64,000 bases of DNA from Cupriavidus oxalaticus (GCF_016894385.1 NZ_CP069812.1:1798001-1862000); one strand, 5' to 3'. Positions 1-9,042 are shown, numbered from the stretch's first letter. The notes: generated by a model from the letters alone, not told the origin. A program made the numbers and translations.

Positions 1-806
1 CGCGCAGCCGCCAGCAGTTGCCGCCCTGCGCTCGCTTCCAGCGCCTCCTGGTCGCCGTGACTAATCGACAGCACGCAGGACAGCACCAGCAGCTCTGCGC
101 CTTGCCCTCGCGGCAGCGGCGCGGCCAGCGCGGTGGTATGCGCCCTTAGCAGGTTGCGGCGCAGCACGTAGCCATGGCGCATGAAGTAGCGCCTGAACTC
201 CTCGAACTCACCCTTCCGGCCGGACCAGCTTCCCGGCTCCTCATGCTCCAACTCTCGCGTGGCGCGCTTGCGCTCCTCGGCAGACGCGCCCACCAGCCAT
301 CCAGCGCCCACCGTGCTGTCCAGCAAGGGCAGCGTCAACCCTGCACCCGGCTTGCGCTTAAGCACATCCCTTGTCGTCACGCTTTCGATCTGCACCATCT
401 TGAGCCGGTCCCTGACCGAGATGGTGACGGAGCCGTCGATGGCGTCGGCCAGTTCCTTCATGGGTCCGATCGAGAGCTGGCGCAGTTGCAAGCCGGCGAG
501 CAGCGGGTAGCCAAGGCAAAGCACGCTGGTGCCAAGGCCAAACTCGCCGGTCTCGGGATTGCGACGCAGGTAGCCAAGCTTGATCAGCGTGTGCGTCAGG
601 CGGGAGACAGTTGGCCGTGGTAGACCCGTGCGCCGGGCCAACTCCGCATTGCCCATCTCGGGAAAATCGACGGAGAAGCACTGCAGCACCCTCAGGCCGC
701 GCTCGAGCGTGCTGGCGAACTGGCGATCATTGGGCTCTCGCAGGACGGCATGGGTCGCGCCGCGGCGCTTCTCAGGTGCGATAGTCGGGCTGGATGGGGT
801 GCGCAT
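1..806 (-). CDS. IclR family transcriptional regulator (C-terminus off the left edge)
   Basis: A reverse-strand frame runs from an ATG at 806 off the left edge, giving 268 residues. An N-terminal winged helix begins with the typical IclR phrase LERGLRVLQCF, followed by the recognition region LARRTGLPRPTVSRLTHTL. The IclR ligand-binding domain follows, with QLRQLSIGPMKELAD and later LAAPLPRGQGAELLVLSC. It is the last visible gene of a leftward run that starts with the Bug receptor at 5396, and it lies 67 bp after the hydrolase. It probably controls that operon through the two palindromes at 5480-5529. The family is clear; the effector is not visible. Confidence 0.9.
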   Translation of the reverse strand, partial: MRTPSSPTIAPEKRRGATHAVLREPNDRQFASTLERGLRVLQCFSVDFPEMGNAELARRTGLPRPTVSRLTHTLIKLGYLRRNPETGEFGLGTSVLCLGYPLLAGLQLRQLSIGPMKELADAIDGSVTISVRDRLKMVQIESVTTRDVLKRKPGAGLTLPLLDSTVGAGWLVGASAEERKRATRELEHEEPGSWSGRKGEFEEFRRYFMRHGYVLRRNLLRAHTTALAAPLPRGQGAELLVLSCVLSISHGDQEALEASAGRQLLAAA

Positions 807-873
807 GTCTGCGATCCGTGGCTGAACGTGGATCGACAAGTGTGCCACCGGTGCCGCCGCCCGTGAACGTTGC

Positions 874-1785
874 TCAGAGCCGATCGATTCTTTCATTGAG
901 GAACTCCGTGATCAGGCGATTGACCTTGAGCCCCTTCTCGTGGACGACCCAGTGGCTGGCATCCGCGATCCGCTCCACGCGCCGGTCAGGGAAATAGTCG
1001 CCCAGACCTTCGAGGCAGCCGGGCAGCAGGAAAACGTCCTGCTCGCCCCAGATGATGAGCGTGGGCACCGGCACTACCATGGCGGCACGGTCGAATTTCA
1101 CGCCGCTCGCGCCCGGATCCATTCGGGATGCCGGATGCAGCGGCGAAGCTCGGTAGTAGGCAAGGCCGGCGCGTACCGAGCCCGGGCGCGACCAGGTGCG
1201 GCGGCAAGCCGCCAGCAGGTCGTCATCCAGCCAGTCCGGCAAGCTGGCCGTCCCCGACGCCAGCATACCGATGAGGTAGTGATGATCGTCCGCGCACACC
1301 CGCGCCTCGGCGTCGTCTTCGAGGAAAAAGGTCATGTAGGCGCTGGCGGCCTGCTGAGCCGGGTTCTGGACCAGCTCGCGCCGGTAGATGTCGGGGTGCA
1401 CCGCATTGATCATCACCAGTCCGTGCAGCCGCTCAGGGTGGCTGAAGGCCAGAGCACAGGCAATCGCACCACCCCAGTCGTGCCCAACGATCACGCATTT
1501 CTCCACGCCGAGGTGGTCGAGCAGCGCCACGAGGTCGGTCACCATGTGACGCGCACGGTAGCCATCCACCGCCGCGGGCCCGGTGGACTCGCCGATGCCG
1601 CGCGTGTCGACGGCCACCGCGTGAAAGTGGTCCCCGAACGCCTCAAGTTGCGCCCGCCAGGACATCCACGATTCGGGAAACCCGTGAACGAACAGCAGCA
1701 AGGGGGCATCGGCATGCCCGCACGCGGCATAGTGCAGCCGGATGCCGTTCAGTTGGACGTATTGGTGCCGGATCTCGAGCGCCAT
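874..1785 (-). CDS. Alpha/beta-fold hydrolase, epoxide hydrolase-like
   Basis: A 303-residue soluble alpha/beta hydrolase. The oxyanion-hole motif HGFPESW lies near residue 34. The nucleophile elbow is GHDWGGA, with Asp as in epoxide hydrolases and haloalkane dehalogenases rather than Ser. A charge-relay Asp follows in IIWGEQD, and the catalytic His is in ADASHW near the C-terminus. The lid contains Tyr residues (AYYRASPLHP) that could serve as epoxide proton donors. The start at 1785 has a GGGGG ribosome-binding site. It lies 9 bp after the metallo-beta-lactamase-fold gene in the same operon, so it probably acts on the same pathway. The substrate is unknown; dehalogenase activity is an alternative. 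Confidence 0.85.
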   Translation of the reverse strand: MALEIRHQYVQLNGIRLHYAACGHADAPLLLFVHGFPESWMSWRAQLEAFGDHFHAVAVDTRGIGESTGPAAVDGYRARHMVTDLVALLDHLGVEKCVIVGHDWGGAIACALAFSHPERLHGLVMINAVHPDIYRRELVQNPAQQAASAYMTFFLEDDAEARVCADDHHYLIGMLASGTASLPDWLDDDLLAACRRTWSRPGSVRAGLAYYRASPLHPASRMDPGASGVKFDRAAMVVPVPTLIIWGEQDVFLLPGCLEGLGDYFPDRRVERIADASHWVVHEKGLKVNRLITEFLNERIDRL

Positions 1786-1794
1786 GCCTGCCCC

Positions 1795-3105
1795 CTAGTT
1801 CCAGGAAAAGTCCGCGGGTGGATCTTCCGCAGCCGTGCTGCCAATGGGCATGCCGAGCAAGTCCTCGGCACTGCTCAGCAGCAGTTGCCGCGAGACGACA
1901 GACGGCATTTGCGCCGCACGCTGTCTGCATAGCGTCGCTTTCAGCTCGACCGCCGCGCGCGTCGTGTCGCAAACAGACCCGGCCTCCGCCAGCAGATCTA
2001 CCACATGGAGCGCGAGCTGGAACTCGCCCGCCGCCTGCAGCCGCCTTGCCTCGGCCAGCACGCCCTGGGGATCGGGAATCGCCGACAGCACAGCGGCGGC
2101 GGCCTCTGCCGGCCGCGCCGGGTGCAGGTGCGTGGGGTTGCGGTCCCACCAGCCATTCTCCATGCGCCAGATCTCGCGCACGATGTAGTCCGGCGCGCCG
2201 TAGATCGGACGCATGAACTTGTGACCGAACAGTGCTTCCGGATAGTCGATGTGATGCAGAATCTCCCGCTCACTCATTCCGGCGTTCATGCACTTGACCA
2301 CCTCCTCTCGCAGATAGCGCAAGGCTCGGATCGGGATCTGGAAGGCGTCGTGGATGTCCCGCGGATCCGTGATGGGATCCCCGAACTCTGGCAGCACCTG
2401 CTGCGGCGCAAGGGCGTGCAGGCGCTCCAGCGTGCGCGCCCAGCGCAACGGGTCGCGGATGGTACGCAGAGGCGTGCCCACGTTGGGGATGCTGCGGATC
2501 ATCGACGGCCCGCCATAGAGGAACCGCTCCTGCGGCAGCCACACCGCAATCGCGTCGTCGGTCTCGGATGGCGCTGCGAGCAGTTCGACAGTCCGGCCTC
2601 CGCCGTCGATCACCAGCCGGCTGTCGAAGGTCTGGTCCGGCATCGGGAATTGCTCGGCCGGCGTGGTACGAAACGCCTTGCGGAACTGGCGGCTGTTCAG
2701 CCACGCCTGTAGGGGCGCCGTCTCGAGATAGCGCCGGTACCGCGCCGGCACGCCCGCCTGCCCGATCAGCAGCGGACGCGGCTCGCCACGCTCCGCGGCA
2801 TGCTCGATCCACAGCGGCGCGCCAGCGTTGTAGCCCGCGTGTCCGTGGCTGTAGGCGATGGCGAACACCGGCGCGGGCGTCAGTTCGCGCAGGCGGGCGA
2901 TCATGGCGCGCGTGACGCTGCCGCCCGGGCCGGCATCCACCACGATCACGCCGCGCGGCGTTTCGATAGCAAGGGAGTTACCCTGCCCGCCCAGCGTGTG
3001 CACGCCCGGCACCAGGTCTGTAAAGTACTCGCTGCGCACCAGCACGCCCAGCCCGGTATTCGGTCTGACGCGTTGCTCGATCGTGCGGTTGGTCTCTGCC
3101 TTCAT
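1795..3105 (-). CDS. Metallo-beta-lactamase-fold, alkylsulfatase-like protein (copy 1)
   Basis: A 436-residue protein. The N-terminal half has the metallo-beta-lactamase fold (VVDAGPGGS, then the metal loop YSHGHAGYN). The C-terminal half resembles the alkylsulfatase dimerisation region (LRYLREEVVKCMNAGMSE, then GWWDRNP, then a helical A/L-rich end). There is no signal peptide. In canonical enzymes the loop is HxHxDH. Here it is H87-G-H89-A-G91-Y92, so the Asp and the third His, ligands of the second metal, are replaced. The neighbouring gene is a paralogue with the same change. The start has a GGAG ribosome-binding site. It could be a mononuclear hydrolase or a non-hydrolytic member. The family is fairly sure; the substrate is unknown. 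Confidence 0.8.
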   Translation of the reverse strand: MKAETNRTIEQRVRPNTGLGVLVRSEYFTDLVPGVHTLGGQGNSLAIETPRGVIVVDAGPGGSVTRAMIARLRELTPAPVFAIAYSHGHAGYNAGAPLWIEHAAERGEPRPLLIGQAGVPARYRRYLETAPLQAWLNSRQFRKAFRTTPAEQFPMPDQTFDSRLVIDGGGRTVELLAAPSETDDAIAVWLPQERFLYGGPSMIRSIPNVGTPLRTIRDPLRWARTLERLHALAPQQVLPEFGDPITDPRDIHDAFQIPIRALRYLREEVVKCMNAGMSEREILHHIDYPEALFGHKFMRPIYGAPDYIVREIWRMENGWWDRNPTHLHPARPAEAAAAVLSAIPDPQGVLAEARRLQAAGEFQLALHVVDLLAEAGSVCDTTRAAVELKATLCRQRAAQMPSVVSRQLLLSSAEDLLGMPIGSTAAEDPPADFSWN

Positions 3106-3129
3106 GATTCTTCTCCGGATGGTGATGGT

Positions 3130-4404
3130 TCACTGCCACGCGTAGCCGGATTCCCCGCGCTCCCGCTCGACACTGCCGATGGAACGCCCCAGCAGCTCGT
3201 CGGCGGTGCTCAGGTACAGGTGGCGCGATACCACCGACGTCACGGTCTTCGCGCGGGCCTCGCAGAGTTCGGCCTTGAGTCGGCGGGCTGCCTGTGTTGC
3301 CGGGTCGGAGGTATCCGCGCCATCGCCGGCCAGCAGGTCGATCACGTGCAGGGCAAGCTGGACCTGCGCGTTGGCCTGCAGTTCGCGCGCGCGCGCCAGT
3401 ATCGGGCGAGGATCGCCGAGCGCCCGGCGCACTGCCGCGGCCCGCTGGACCGGCGCCGCTGGATGCAGGTCACTCGCATTGCGGTTCCACCAGCCGTTTT
3501 CGCTGCGCCAGATGTCACGCATGATGTATTCGGCGCAGCCATAGGCGGGCTTCATGTAGCGGCTCCCAAAGAGCGCGTCCGGCAGCGGGACGTCGTGGAT
3601 GATGTCGTCCACGTGCATGCCAGTGTTCATCCGCGCCACCACCTGCTCGCGCAGGTAGCGCAGCGCGCGGGCCGGCACGGTCAGCGCCTCGTCGATGTCG
3701 GCCGCCTCGGTGAGCGGCTTGCCGAACTCCGGGATCAGCACGGCCGGCGCGAGCGCGGCAAAGCGGTCGAGGGTCTGCGCCCAGCGGATCGGGTCACGGT
3801 AAATGCGATAGGGAGAGCCGACGTTGGGGCATGTCTTGATGAAGGCATTGGCGCCATACAACGTGCGCGCGTCCGGAATCCACATCGCCGTACCGTCATC
3901 GGTTTCGGACGGCGCGTGCATCAGTTCCACATGGCGCCGTGAGCCGTGCAACACCAGACTGCGCTCGTAGGTCAGCGTTGGCATCTGGAACCAATGCGCG
4001 GGCGGCTGTGCCGGATAGTCGGTGCGGAACTGCCGGGTGTTAGTGTAGGACTGCAGCCCGGCCGTCTCGCGATAGCGGCGGTAGCGGTCGGCGACCTTGG
4101 CGTGGGCGACCAGTTCCGGGGACGCATGACCGCGGGCGGCGGCATCGTCCAGCCATTGCCTCACGCCATTGTTGTAGCCCATATGGCCGTGGCTGTAGAC
4201 GATATACGCGAGGGGCTGCTCCAGCACCGCACGCACCTCGGCAATCATGGTGTCGGTGAGCGGGCCGCCCGGGCCGGCGTCGACCAGCAGCAGCCGGTCG
4301 CCAAGGTCGGCCACGACCGAGTTGCCTTGGCCGCCGACCGTGTAGACGCCGTCCGTGTGCCGGATCAGCGTCGGCTTCGACATCAGAATGTCGTTATTGC
4401 TCAT
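3130..4404 (-). CDS. Metallo-beta-lactamase-fold, alkylsulfatase-like protein (copy 2)
   Basis: A 424-residue paralogue of the gene at 1795-3105, with the same architecture and many shared blocks (VDAGPGG, SETDD, NVGSPYRIYRDPIRWAQTL, ENGWWNRN). The start at 4404 (MSNNDILMSK) is preferred over a frame opening upstream at 4470 because an AGGAG ribosome-binding site sits 8 bp before it. The metal loop reads H72-G-H74-M-G76-Y77, which lacks the canonical Asp and third His. It lies 24 bp upstream of copy 1 and 23 bp downstream of the Bug receptor, so the three are co-transcribed. It may form a heteromer with copy 1; this is inference. Confidence 0.8.
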   Translation of the reverse strand: MSNNDILMSKPTLIRHTDGVYTVGGQGNSVVADLGDRLLLVDAGPGGPLTDTMIAEVRAVLEQPLAYIVYSHGHMGYNNGVRQWLDDAAARGHASPELVAHAKVADRYRRYRETAGLQSYTNTRQFRTDYPAQPPAHWFQMPTLTYERSLVLHGSRRHVELMHAPSETDDGTAMWIPDARTLYGANAFIKTCPNVGSPYRIYRDPIRWAQTLDRFAALAPAVLIPEFGKPLTEAADIDEALTVPARALRYLREQVVARMNTGMHVDDIIHDVPLPDALFGSRYMKPAYGCAEYIMRDIWRSENGWWNRNASDLHPAAPVQRAAAVRRALGDPRPILARARELQANAQVQLALHVIDLLAGDGADTSDPATQAARRLKAELCEARAKTVTSVVSRHLYLSTADELLGRSIGSVERERGESGYAWQ

Positions 4405-4427
4405 TTGCCTGTCTCCTGGGGTGACAT

Positions 4428-5396
4428 TTATTCGAGTGCGATGCCCGCGCTGCGGATCACCTCCGACCACTTTTCGACTTCCGCCCTGATGAAGCGTCCA
4501 AACGTCTCACCAGTTCCGCCCTGCGGCTGCAGGCCAAGTGCCAGTAGCCGGTCGCGCCGGGCGCTGTCAGCCAGCACCTCCTGTACCGCCCGGTTTAGCT
4601 GCGACACAACGGCAGGCGGCGTGCCTGCCGGCGCAAGCAGGCCAAACCAGCCGTAGCCCACGATGCCCGGGAACCCCTGCTCGTTAAACGTCTTCGCATC
4701 GGGAAAGACGCTCGAGCGCTCGTTGGAGGCGACGGCCAGTACGCGCAGCTTGCCGGCCTTGATGTGGGGCAGCGCGGTGGAAATTGCGGTCAGCGTCGCG
4801 TCGGCGCGGCCCGCGAGCAATTCCGTATAGGCGGTGGCGTCGCCCCGGTATTGGACGTTTAGAACCTTGAAACCGGCTTTGGCGGCGAAGAGTTCGCTGG
4901 TCAAGTGCGGGGCGGCCCCGACCCCCGGCGACGCGAACGTCACGCCTTCCTTCTTCCCGCGCGCAAAACGGACAAAATCGTCCAGCGTCCTGATGGGCGA
5001 ATCCGCATTGACCACCAGGAAGACCGGAGCAACCACACAGAGGGCGATCGGCTGGAAGCCCTTGCGGACGTCGTAGCGTGCCTTGATGCCGGCGGCCTCG
5101 TTGATGGCAAAGGGCGCCGCGGCATAGAGCAGTGTGTAGCCGTCGGGTGATGCCGCAGCCACCTGCTCGTTAGCCAGGCGCGTTGCTGCACCCGGCTTGT
5201 TCTCCACGACGAACTGCTGACGCAGTCGCTGTGTCAAGCCCTCGGCAATGATGCGGGCCGAGATGTCGTTGGAGCCGCCCGGGCCATATGGTGAGACCAT
5301 CCGCACTGGGTGTGCCGGATAGCCTTGGGCGAACGCTGCGCCGCAAAGCAGAACTCCTGCCGCGATACCCACCCGCAAGACGCTCCGCAATGTCAT
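4428..5396 (-). CDS. Bug/TctC-family periplasmic solute-binding receptor
   Basis: A 322-residue secreted protein. The start at 5396 has a strong AAGGAGGAGGG ribosome-binding site and gives a clean signal peptide ending in GAAFAQG. The mature part begins YPAHPVRMVSPYGPGGSND, the family signature around the carboxylate-binding loop. Later blocks (VENKPGAA, DGYTLLYA, FASPGVGAAPH, VQYRGDATAYTELLAG) are also typical. Family members bind small carboxylates or aromatic acids in the periplasm and normally feed TctAB permeases, none of which are in this window. It is first in the leftward operon with the two metallo-beta-lactamase-fold genes and the hydrolase, so its ligand is probably the substrate of that pathway. 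Confidence 0.92.
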   Translation of the reverse strand: MTLRSVLRVGIAAGVLLCGAAFAQGYPAHPVRMVSPYGPGGSNDISARIIAEGLTQRLRQQFVVENKPGAATRLANEQVAAASPDGYTLLYAAAPFAINEAAGIKARYDVRKGFQPIALCVVAPVFLVVNADSPIRTLDDFVRFARGKKEGVTFASPGVGAAPHLTSELFAAKAGFKVLNVQYRGDATAYTELLAGRADATLTAISTALPHIKAGKLRVLAVASNERSSVFPDAKTFNEQGFPGIVGYGWFGLLAPAGTPPAVVSQLNRAVQEVLADSARRDRLLALGLQPQGGTGETFGRFIRAEVEKWSEVIRSAGIALE

Positions 5397-5479
5397 GGCC
5401 CTCCTCCTTTCCTGTTCGGTGTGCCGGCAACCGGCGTGCATTCCACGATAGAGGGCGAGCGCACGACGCCGCAGCAAGA

Positions 5480-5529
5480 TTTCGCATATCGAAACAGTGT
5501 GTGTACCTAGGCGGTTTCGCATATCGAAA
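5480..5529. promoter_or_regulatory. Twin 15-bp palindromes, probable IclR-type operator
   Basis: The perfect palindrome TTTCGCATATCGAAA occurs twice, at 5480-5494 and 5515-5529, with centres 35 bp apart. Both lie 84-133 bp upstream of the Bug receptor start at 5396. IclR-family operators are often of the form TTTCG-N5-CGAAA. The IclR gene at the distal end of this operon is the natural binding partner. The palindromes are seen directly; the regulator assignment is inference. Confidence 0.65.
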
Positions 5530-5539
5530 ATCAAAGTCC

Positions 5540-6040
5540 GCGGCCGCACGCAGGTCGCGGCAATCGATTCCGCACGCGGCTTTAGCGAGGGCGAATGGCT
5601 GCTGGTGCGGACCATTGCCGATGGCTTTGGAATGGTCGTATTGCTGGAACGCGGTCGCCGCGCGGCGCCTGCGCTTCATTTTCGATTTCGCCTACGCGAC
5701 CGGTTTTCGGGCCGCCGAAGTTGGTTGGTCCCGTGCTGGTCGATATCCACACGGCTGAGCGCAACGACCGTTGGCTGCACCTGGTCGGCAAAGGTGGGCG
5801 GCCTGGTAAGGTGACGTCACCACCACTTGCACGCACGGCGCTCGATCAGTATCTGGTCCAGTTCGGATTGCCGGTGAAGGCAGCTCGTTGGGATCCGAGG
5901 GCGCCCCTAATCGCCAGCTTGGAGCCGGACAGCTCCACCTATATCACCGGCACCCGGCTGTGGGCAGTGATGCGACGCTTCTTCATCCAAGCCGCGGTCG
6001 GGCCGGAATTCGTGAAATTTACGCCAAAAATAGCCTAACC
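5540..6040 (+). pseudogene. Tyrosine recombinase (integrase) remnant, frameshifted and truncated
   Basis: Two adjacent forward frames together spell part of a phage-type integrase. The first reads DSARGFSEGEWLLVR, then continues in another frame as RLRFIFDFAYATGFRAAE. The frame changes again near 5720 and continues LVGPVLVDIHTAERNDRWLH, LVGKGGRPGKV, TALDQYLVQFGLP and RLWAVMRRFF. The first catalytic Arg region (ATGFRAAE) is visible. The C-terminal HxxR, His and Tyr residues are absent because the frame ends at about 6039. At least two frameshifts and a 3' loss make it non-functional. It suggests that a mobile element once inserted beside this operon. Confidence 0.75.
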
Positions 6041-6388
6041 ATTTGATTTGGAAATTGAATTTCGTATTCGTGTTCGCTCATCGTCAGCTCCACGGGCACT
6101 GCAATGGCTGATCGTGTCAAATCGTCCTGCCTCCGCCCCGCACATGCGTTCTGGGACCTGCCTCACGCTGCGCGCGGCAGATAACGTCATTCGGGCAGCG
6201 ATAGTCGTGATAGGGTGGCCCTGCCAAGCCTCATCGCTGCCACGGGCATTTGTTGTGGTCGGCAGGGTCAGGGCATGGGGTGGATTGCTTTCCGCCGCGC
6301 GTTGACTTGGTGTAGCGTCAGCCCGGGACGCTCGAGCGCATCCAGGTGTCACTCAACCTATTTCTTGGCGCTGCCGAGTTGCTGTATT
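6041..6388. other. Intergenic stretch without a recognisable gene
   Basis: This 348-bp stretch lies between the integrase remnant and the DUF4239 gene. Short open frames exist on both strands but none has a ribosome-binding site plus a recognisable protein. It may be decayed mobile-element sequence. I see no terminator or RNA. Confidence 0.4.
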
Positions 6389-7183
6389 TCATCGCAATCC
6401 ATTGCGGACCTCCTGCAACATCTCGTCGAAAGCATCAACGCGGATCAGGCCTAGCCGCGGAAACTCCAAGTCGACGATAACAGAGAGTGTCACCGTCAAC
6501 GAGGCCACGAAGAAAAGCGCGTGAAACCAGTTCCGAGGGCCGCGGCTGGCCATACCATAGCCCGCGAACAATGCCCCAACCCAGCAAAGCGCGAAAAGCA
6601 TGCCGAAGATGACACCGGGCGGATGTTCCTTTGTTGAGGCAAGGCGGGTCGATGCCGTATCGAATGCTGTATTGAGCGCTGGCAACAGAAGCATGGTGGC
6701 CGCCGTACTAGCGGTTCGCTGGGACTCCAATACGGATCTTGTCCAGAGGCGTTCGCGCAGCTCGTCCGAACGTTTCAGGGCGGCCTCGACGCGTTTGCGA
6801 TCGGGGACGGATCGATAAGCGTCAAGCCGGGCATCCAAATACTGCCTGAATATCTCCTGCAACTCCCCACGTGCAGGCTGCGGCAGCAGATCCAGGCGCA
6901 GGTAAGCAGTGCCAATGTCGTTGGCTTCCTGGATGATTAGCGTACGCCGCATATCAAAGCGGCTTGCCGCCCCGGAAAAGGTGAAGGCAATCAGTAGCCC
7001 AAGCAATGCGAATATCGCGCTTGCGACCACACCGACGCCCGTTGTCTCCGGTTCGCGACCGGAGGCAACCTGCCATCGCCACACCAGTCGTCCGAGTTCC
7101 AGGGCGATCAGGATACTTGTGAATAATCCCACTGCAACCATCAGGCCGCCGGCCCAACCGGCATCATAAAGTAGTGATGCCAA
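6389..7183 (-). CDS. DUF4239 (bestrophin-like) membrane protein
   Basis: A 264-residue integral membrane protein. Two hydrophobic segments lie near the N-terminus (residues 12-32, and 50-70 ending LLIAFTFSGAASRFD) and two near the C-terminus (about 190-245), with a soluble helical region between them. This is the layout of DUF4239 proteins; the phrase RRTLIIQEANDIGTAYLRLD is characteristic. The start is a TTG at 7183. There is no in-frame ATG nearby, and a GGAGG ribosome-binding site sits just upstream. It stands alone, with no operon partner. A role in ion flux is suggested for related bestrophins but is unproven here. Confidence 0.8.
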   Translation of the reverse strand: MASLLYDAGWAGGLMVAVGLFTSILIALELGRLVWRWQVASGREPETTGVGVVASAIFALLGLLIAFTFSGAASRFDMRRTLIIQEANDIGTAYLRLDLLPQPARGELQEIFRQYLDARLDAYRSVPDRKRVEAALKRSDELRERLWTRSVLESQRTASTAATMLLLPALNTAFDTASTRLASTKEHPPGVIFGMLFALCWVGALFAGYGMASRGPRNWFHALFFVASLTVTLSVIVDLEFPRLGLIRVDAFDEMLQEVRNGLR

Positions 7184-7745
7184 AATCGCCTCCGGTGCTT
7201 TGCCGCGCGATGCGGGCTTTCAACGTTGACGAAGTTATTGAGAAGTTTCGCCACCGTCAGTGCACTTCCGCACAGACGTCCGATAAGGGTAAGACGCTTA
7301 TGCTTTCAACGTCAGCGTTGCGGCATGGGCCAACAGCCGTAGATGGTCGCGAACGGCCCGGCTAAGGCATCGCGATTTTTGGGTTTCCCGATAGCGCCCC
7401 CACCGCAGAGCGCCTCGCCATCGTCACAGCCGGCCGAGCTTGGCTGCGGCCAGCGGCTGGCCCCGACCCGCCTGAGACATCCGACTGCTTCGAGGCGGGC
7501 AGCCGGTTCAGCCGATGAGCGGTCATCCAACCCAACAGACGGCGATTGCATAGCCAACTCTTATAGGACGCTTGGCCCTGCCTGATAGAAGTTCCGAGTC
7601 GGTGACCAATTGGCGTCCGTCAGCCCTCAGCAAACTATCGTCACATGCTTCAACCCAGGCTATCCGCCGGCAGTTTGGCGCTGTCGGCGGATAGCTTGAA
7701 GGTCTTCAAACCGCCATGGCAGCGTGAGGAAGCGATTCCGACATG
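7184..7745. other. 562-bp intergenic region with one hairpin
   Basis: No gene is recognised. An inverted repeat, GCTATCCGCCG at 7669-7679 and its complement at 7685-7695, could end leftward transcription of the Bug receptor gene at 7746. No clear U-tract follows on that strand. The rest contains short frames with no recognisable product. Confidence 0.45.
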
Positions 7746-8735
7746 CTAGTCGGGCTGGATTGCGAACTCCTCGACTAAGCTCTTGTATCGCTCGAAGTTT
7801 GAGGCAAGTGTCTTCGCAAAGGATCCGGGCTCTCCGCCAACAGGCGTCATTGCCAGCGTCCCCATGCGGTCCACAACCTCCGGCATCCGTAGAACTTCGT
7901 TGACATGCCGGTTGATGGTGAGGACCAGATCGGACGGCATACCACGTGGTCCGAGAAGGCCTTGCCAGGTGCCCATCTCCGCGTTTTTGAGCCCCGACTC
8001 AGCGAGCGTCGGGACCGATGATGCGAATGGAGACCGTTTTGTGTCAGCGACAGCAAGGGGAACCAGACTACCGGATGGCATGTACTGTGCAACAGCCTGG
8101 AGGGTCGAAAACATCATCGGCACTTGCCCCCCAAGTACGTCGGCAAGTGCAGGTGCTGTGCCGCGATAAGGAACCTGAGTCAGTTTCACTCCAGCCGACT
8201 TGTTTAAAAGTTCACCAAGGATATGCATTGGCGACCCGTTGCCTGGACTGGCGAAGGTAGTGACCTCCCCCTTCTTCACTTTTGCAATCAACTCGGGCAT
8301 GCGTTTTACATTCACGCCCTTGTTGACCACCACGAAGAGAGATTGGTTGCAGAGCTGAACAATCGGGGTGAAGTCCTTCAATGGATCGTATTTCGCCCCG
8401 CTTCCCGGTTTCAGCACCAATGGTGCGGTCAGGAGCGTGTTGGGTGCGGCCAATAGGGTGTAGCCATCGGGTGGGGCCTTCGCAACATACGCACTTCCGA
8501 TCGTGCCGGCAGCACCATTGCGGTTTTCGACAATCACGGGCTGATGCAGGCGGGCGGATAGCTTCTCGGCGATCAATCTAGCCAGGACGTCAACTTCGCC
8601 ACCAGGAGGGTATGCGACCACAATGGTTACTGGCTTGCTTGGGTATGGCTGGGCCCAAGCGACGGCACCGTTGCCAAGGAGCAAGGCGGCGCCGAGGGCG
8701 CATTGGGTGAAAAATCTTCGTTTTGCAACGTTCAT
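7746..8735 (-). CDS. Bug/TctC-family periplasmic solute-binding receptor
   Basis: A 329-residue secreted protein. The start at 8735 (MNVAKRRFF) gives a signal peptide ending GAVAWAQ and has a GAGG ribosome-binding site; frames opening further upstream lack both. The mature part has YPSKPVTIVVAYPPGGEVD, ENRNGAAGTIGSAYVAK, DGYTLLAAPNT and PYRGTAPALADVLGGQVPMM, all Bug-family hallmarks. It is transcribed away from the TetR gene at 9043, and a palindrome at 8831-8848 lies between them, so it is probably under that repressor. The neighbouring Rieske oxygenase suggests an aromatic acid ligand, but that is only contextual. Confidence 0.92.
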   Translation of the reverse strand: MNVAKRRFFTQCALGAALLLGNGAVAWAQPYPSKPVTIVVAYPPGGEVDVLARLIAEKLSARLHQPVIVENRNGAAGTIGSAYVAKAPPDGYTLLAAPNTLLTAPLVLKPGSGAKYDPLKDFTPIVQLCNQSLFVVVNKGVNVKRMPELIAKVKKGEVTTFASPGNGSPMHILGELLNKSAGVKLTQVPYRGTAPALADVLGGQVPMMFSTLQAVAQYMPSGSLVPLAVADTKRSPFASSVPTLAESGLKNAEMGTWQGLLGPRGMPSDLVLTINRHVNEVLRMPEVVDRMGTLAMTPVGGEPGSFAKTLASNFERYKSLVEEFAIQPD

Positions 8736-8830
8736 CGAATCGTCCTCAGTCTGGTGAGCAGTGTTCAGGGGGCGTCTCACGGATCCGAAAGATCGGGCGA
8801 GCATCTGAGTGGACGAAGCATAGCCGATTA

Positions 8831-8848
8831 ATTCCTATTTGTAGGAAT
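8831..8848. promoter_or_regulatory. 18-bp palindrome, probable TetR operator O1
   Basis: The sequence ATTCCTATTTGTAGGAAT has arms ATTCC(TA) and (TA)GGAAT. It lies in the divergent region between the Bug receptor start (8735) and the TetR start (9043). The same ATTCC-N8-GGAAT pattern recurs at 9857-9874 before the oxygenase unit. Confidence 0.65.
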
Positions 8849-9042
8849 ATAGTTTACCCGAGGTTTGCTGCGCGGCTCGCCAAGTTCCGACTGCCGCGGG
8901 TCCCTGGCGATAGCGAAAGCTCCAGGTTGCCCGGCCACAATTGATGTATTGAGCACGTTGCGGCAGGAGCGGGAGAAGGGAGCGGAGTACGGCTCGCAGG
9001 CCTCGCAAGGGTGATCGCGGCTACACTAGCGGAATACTACAA

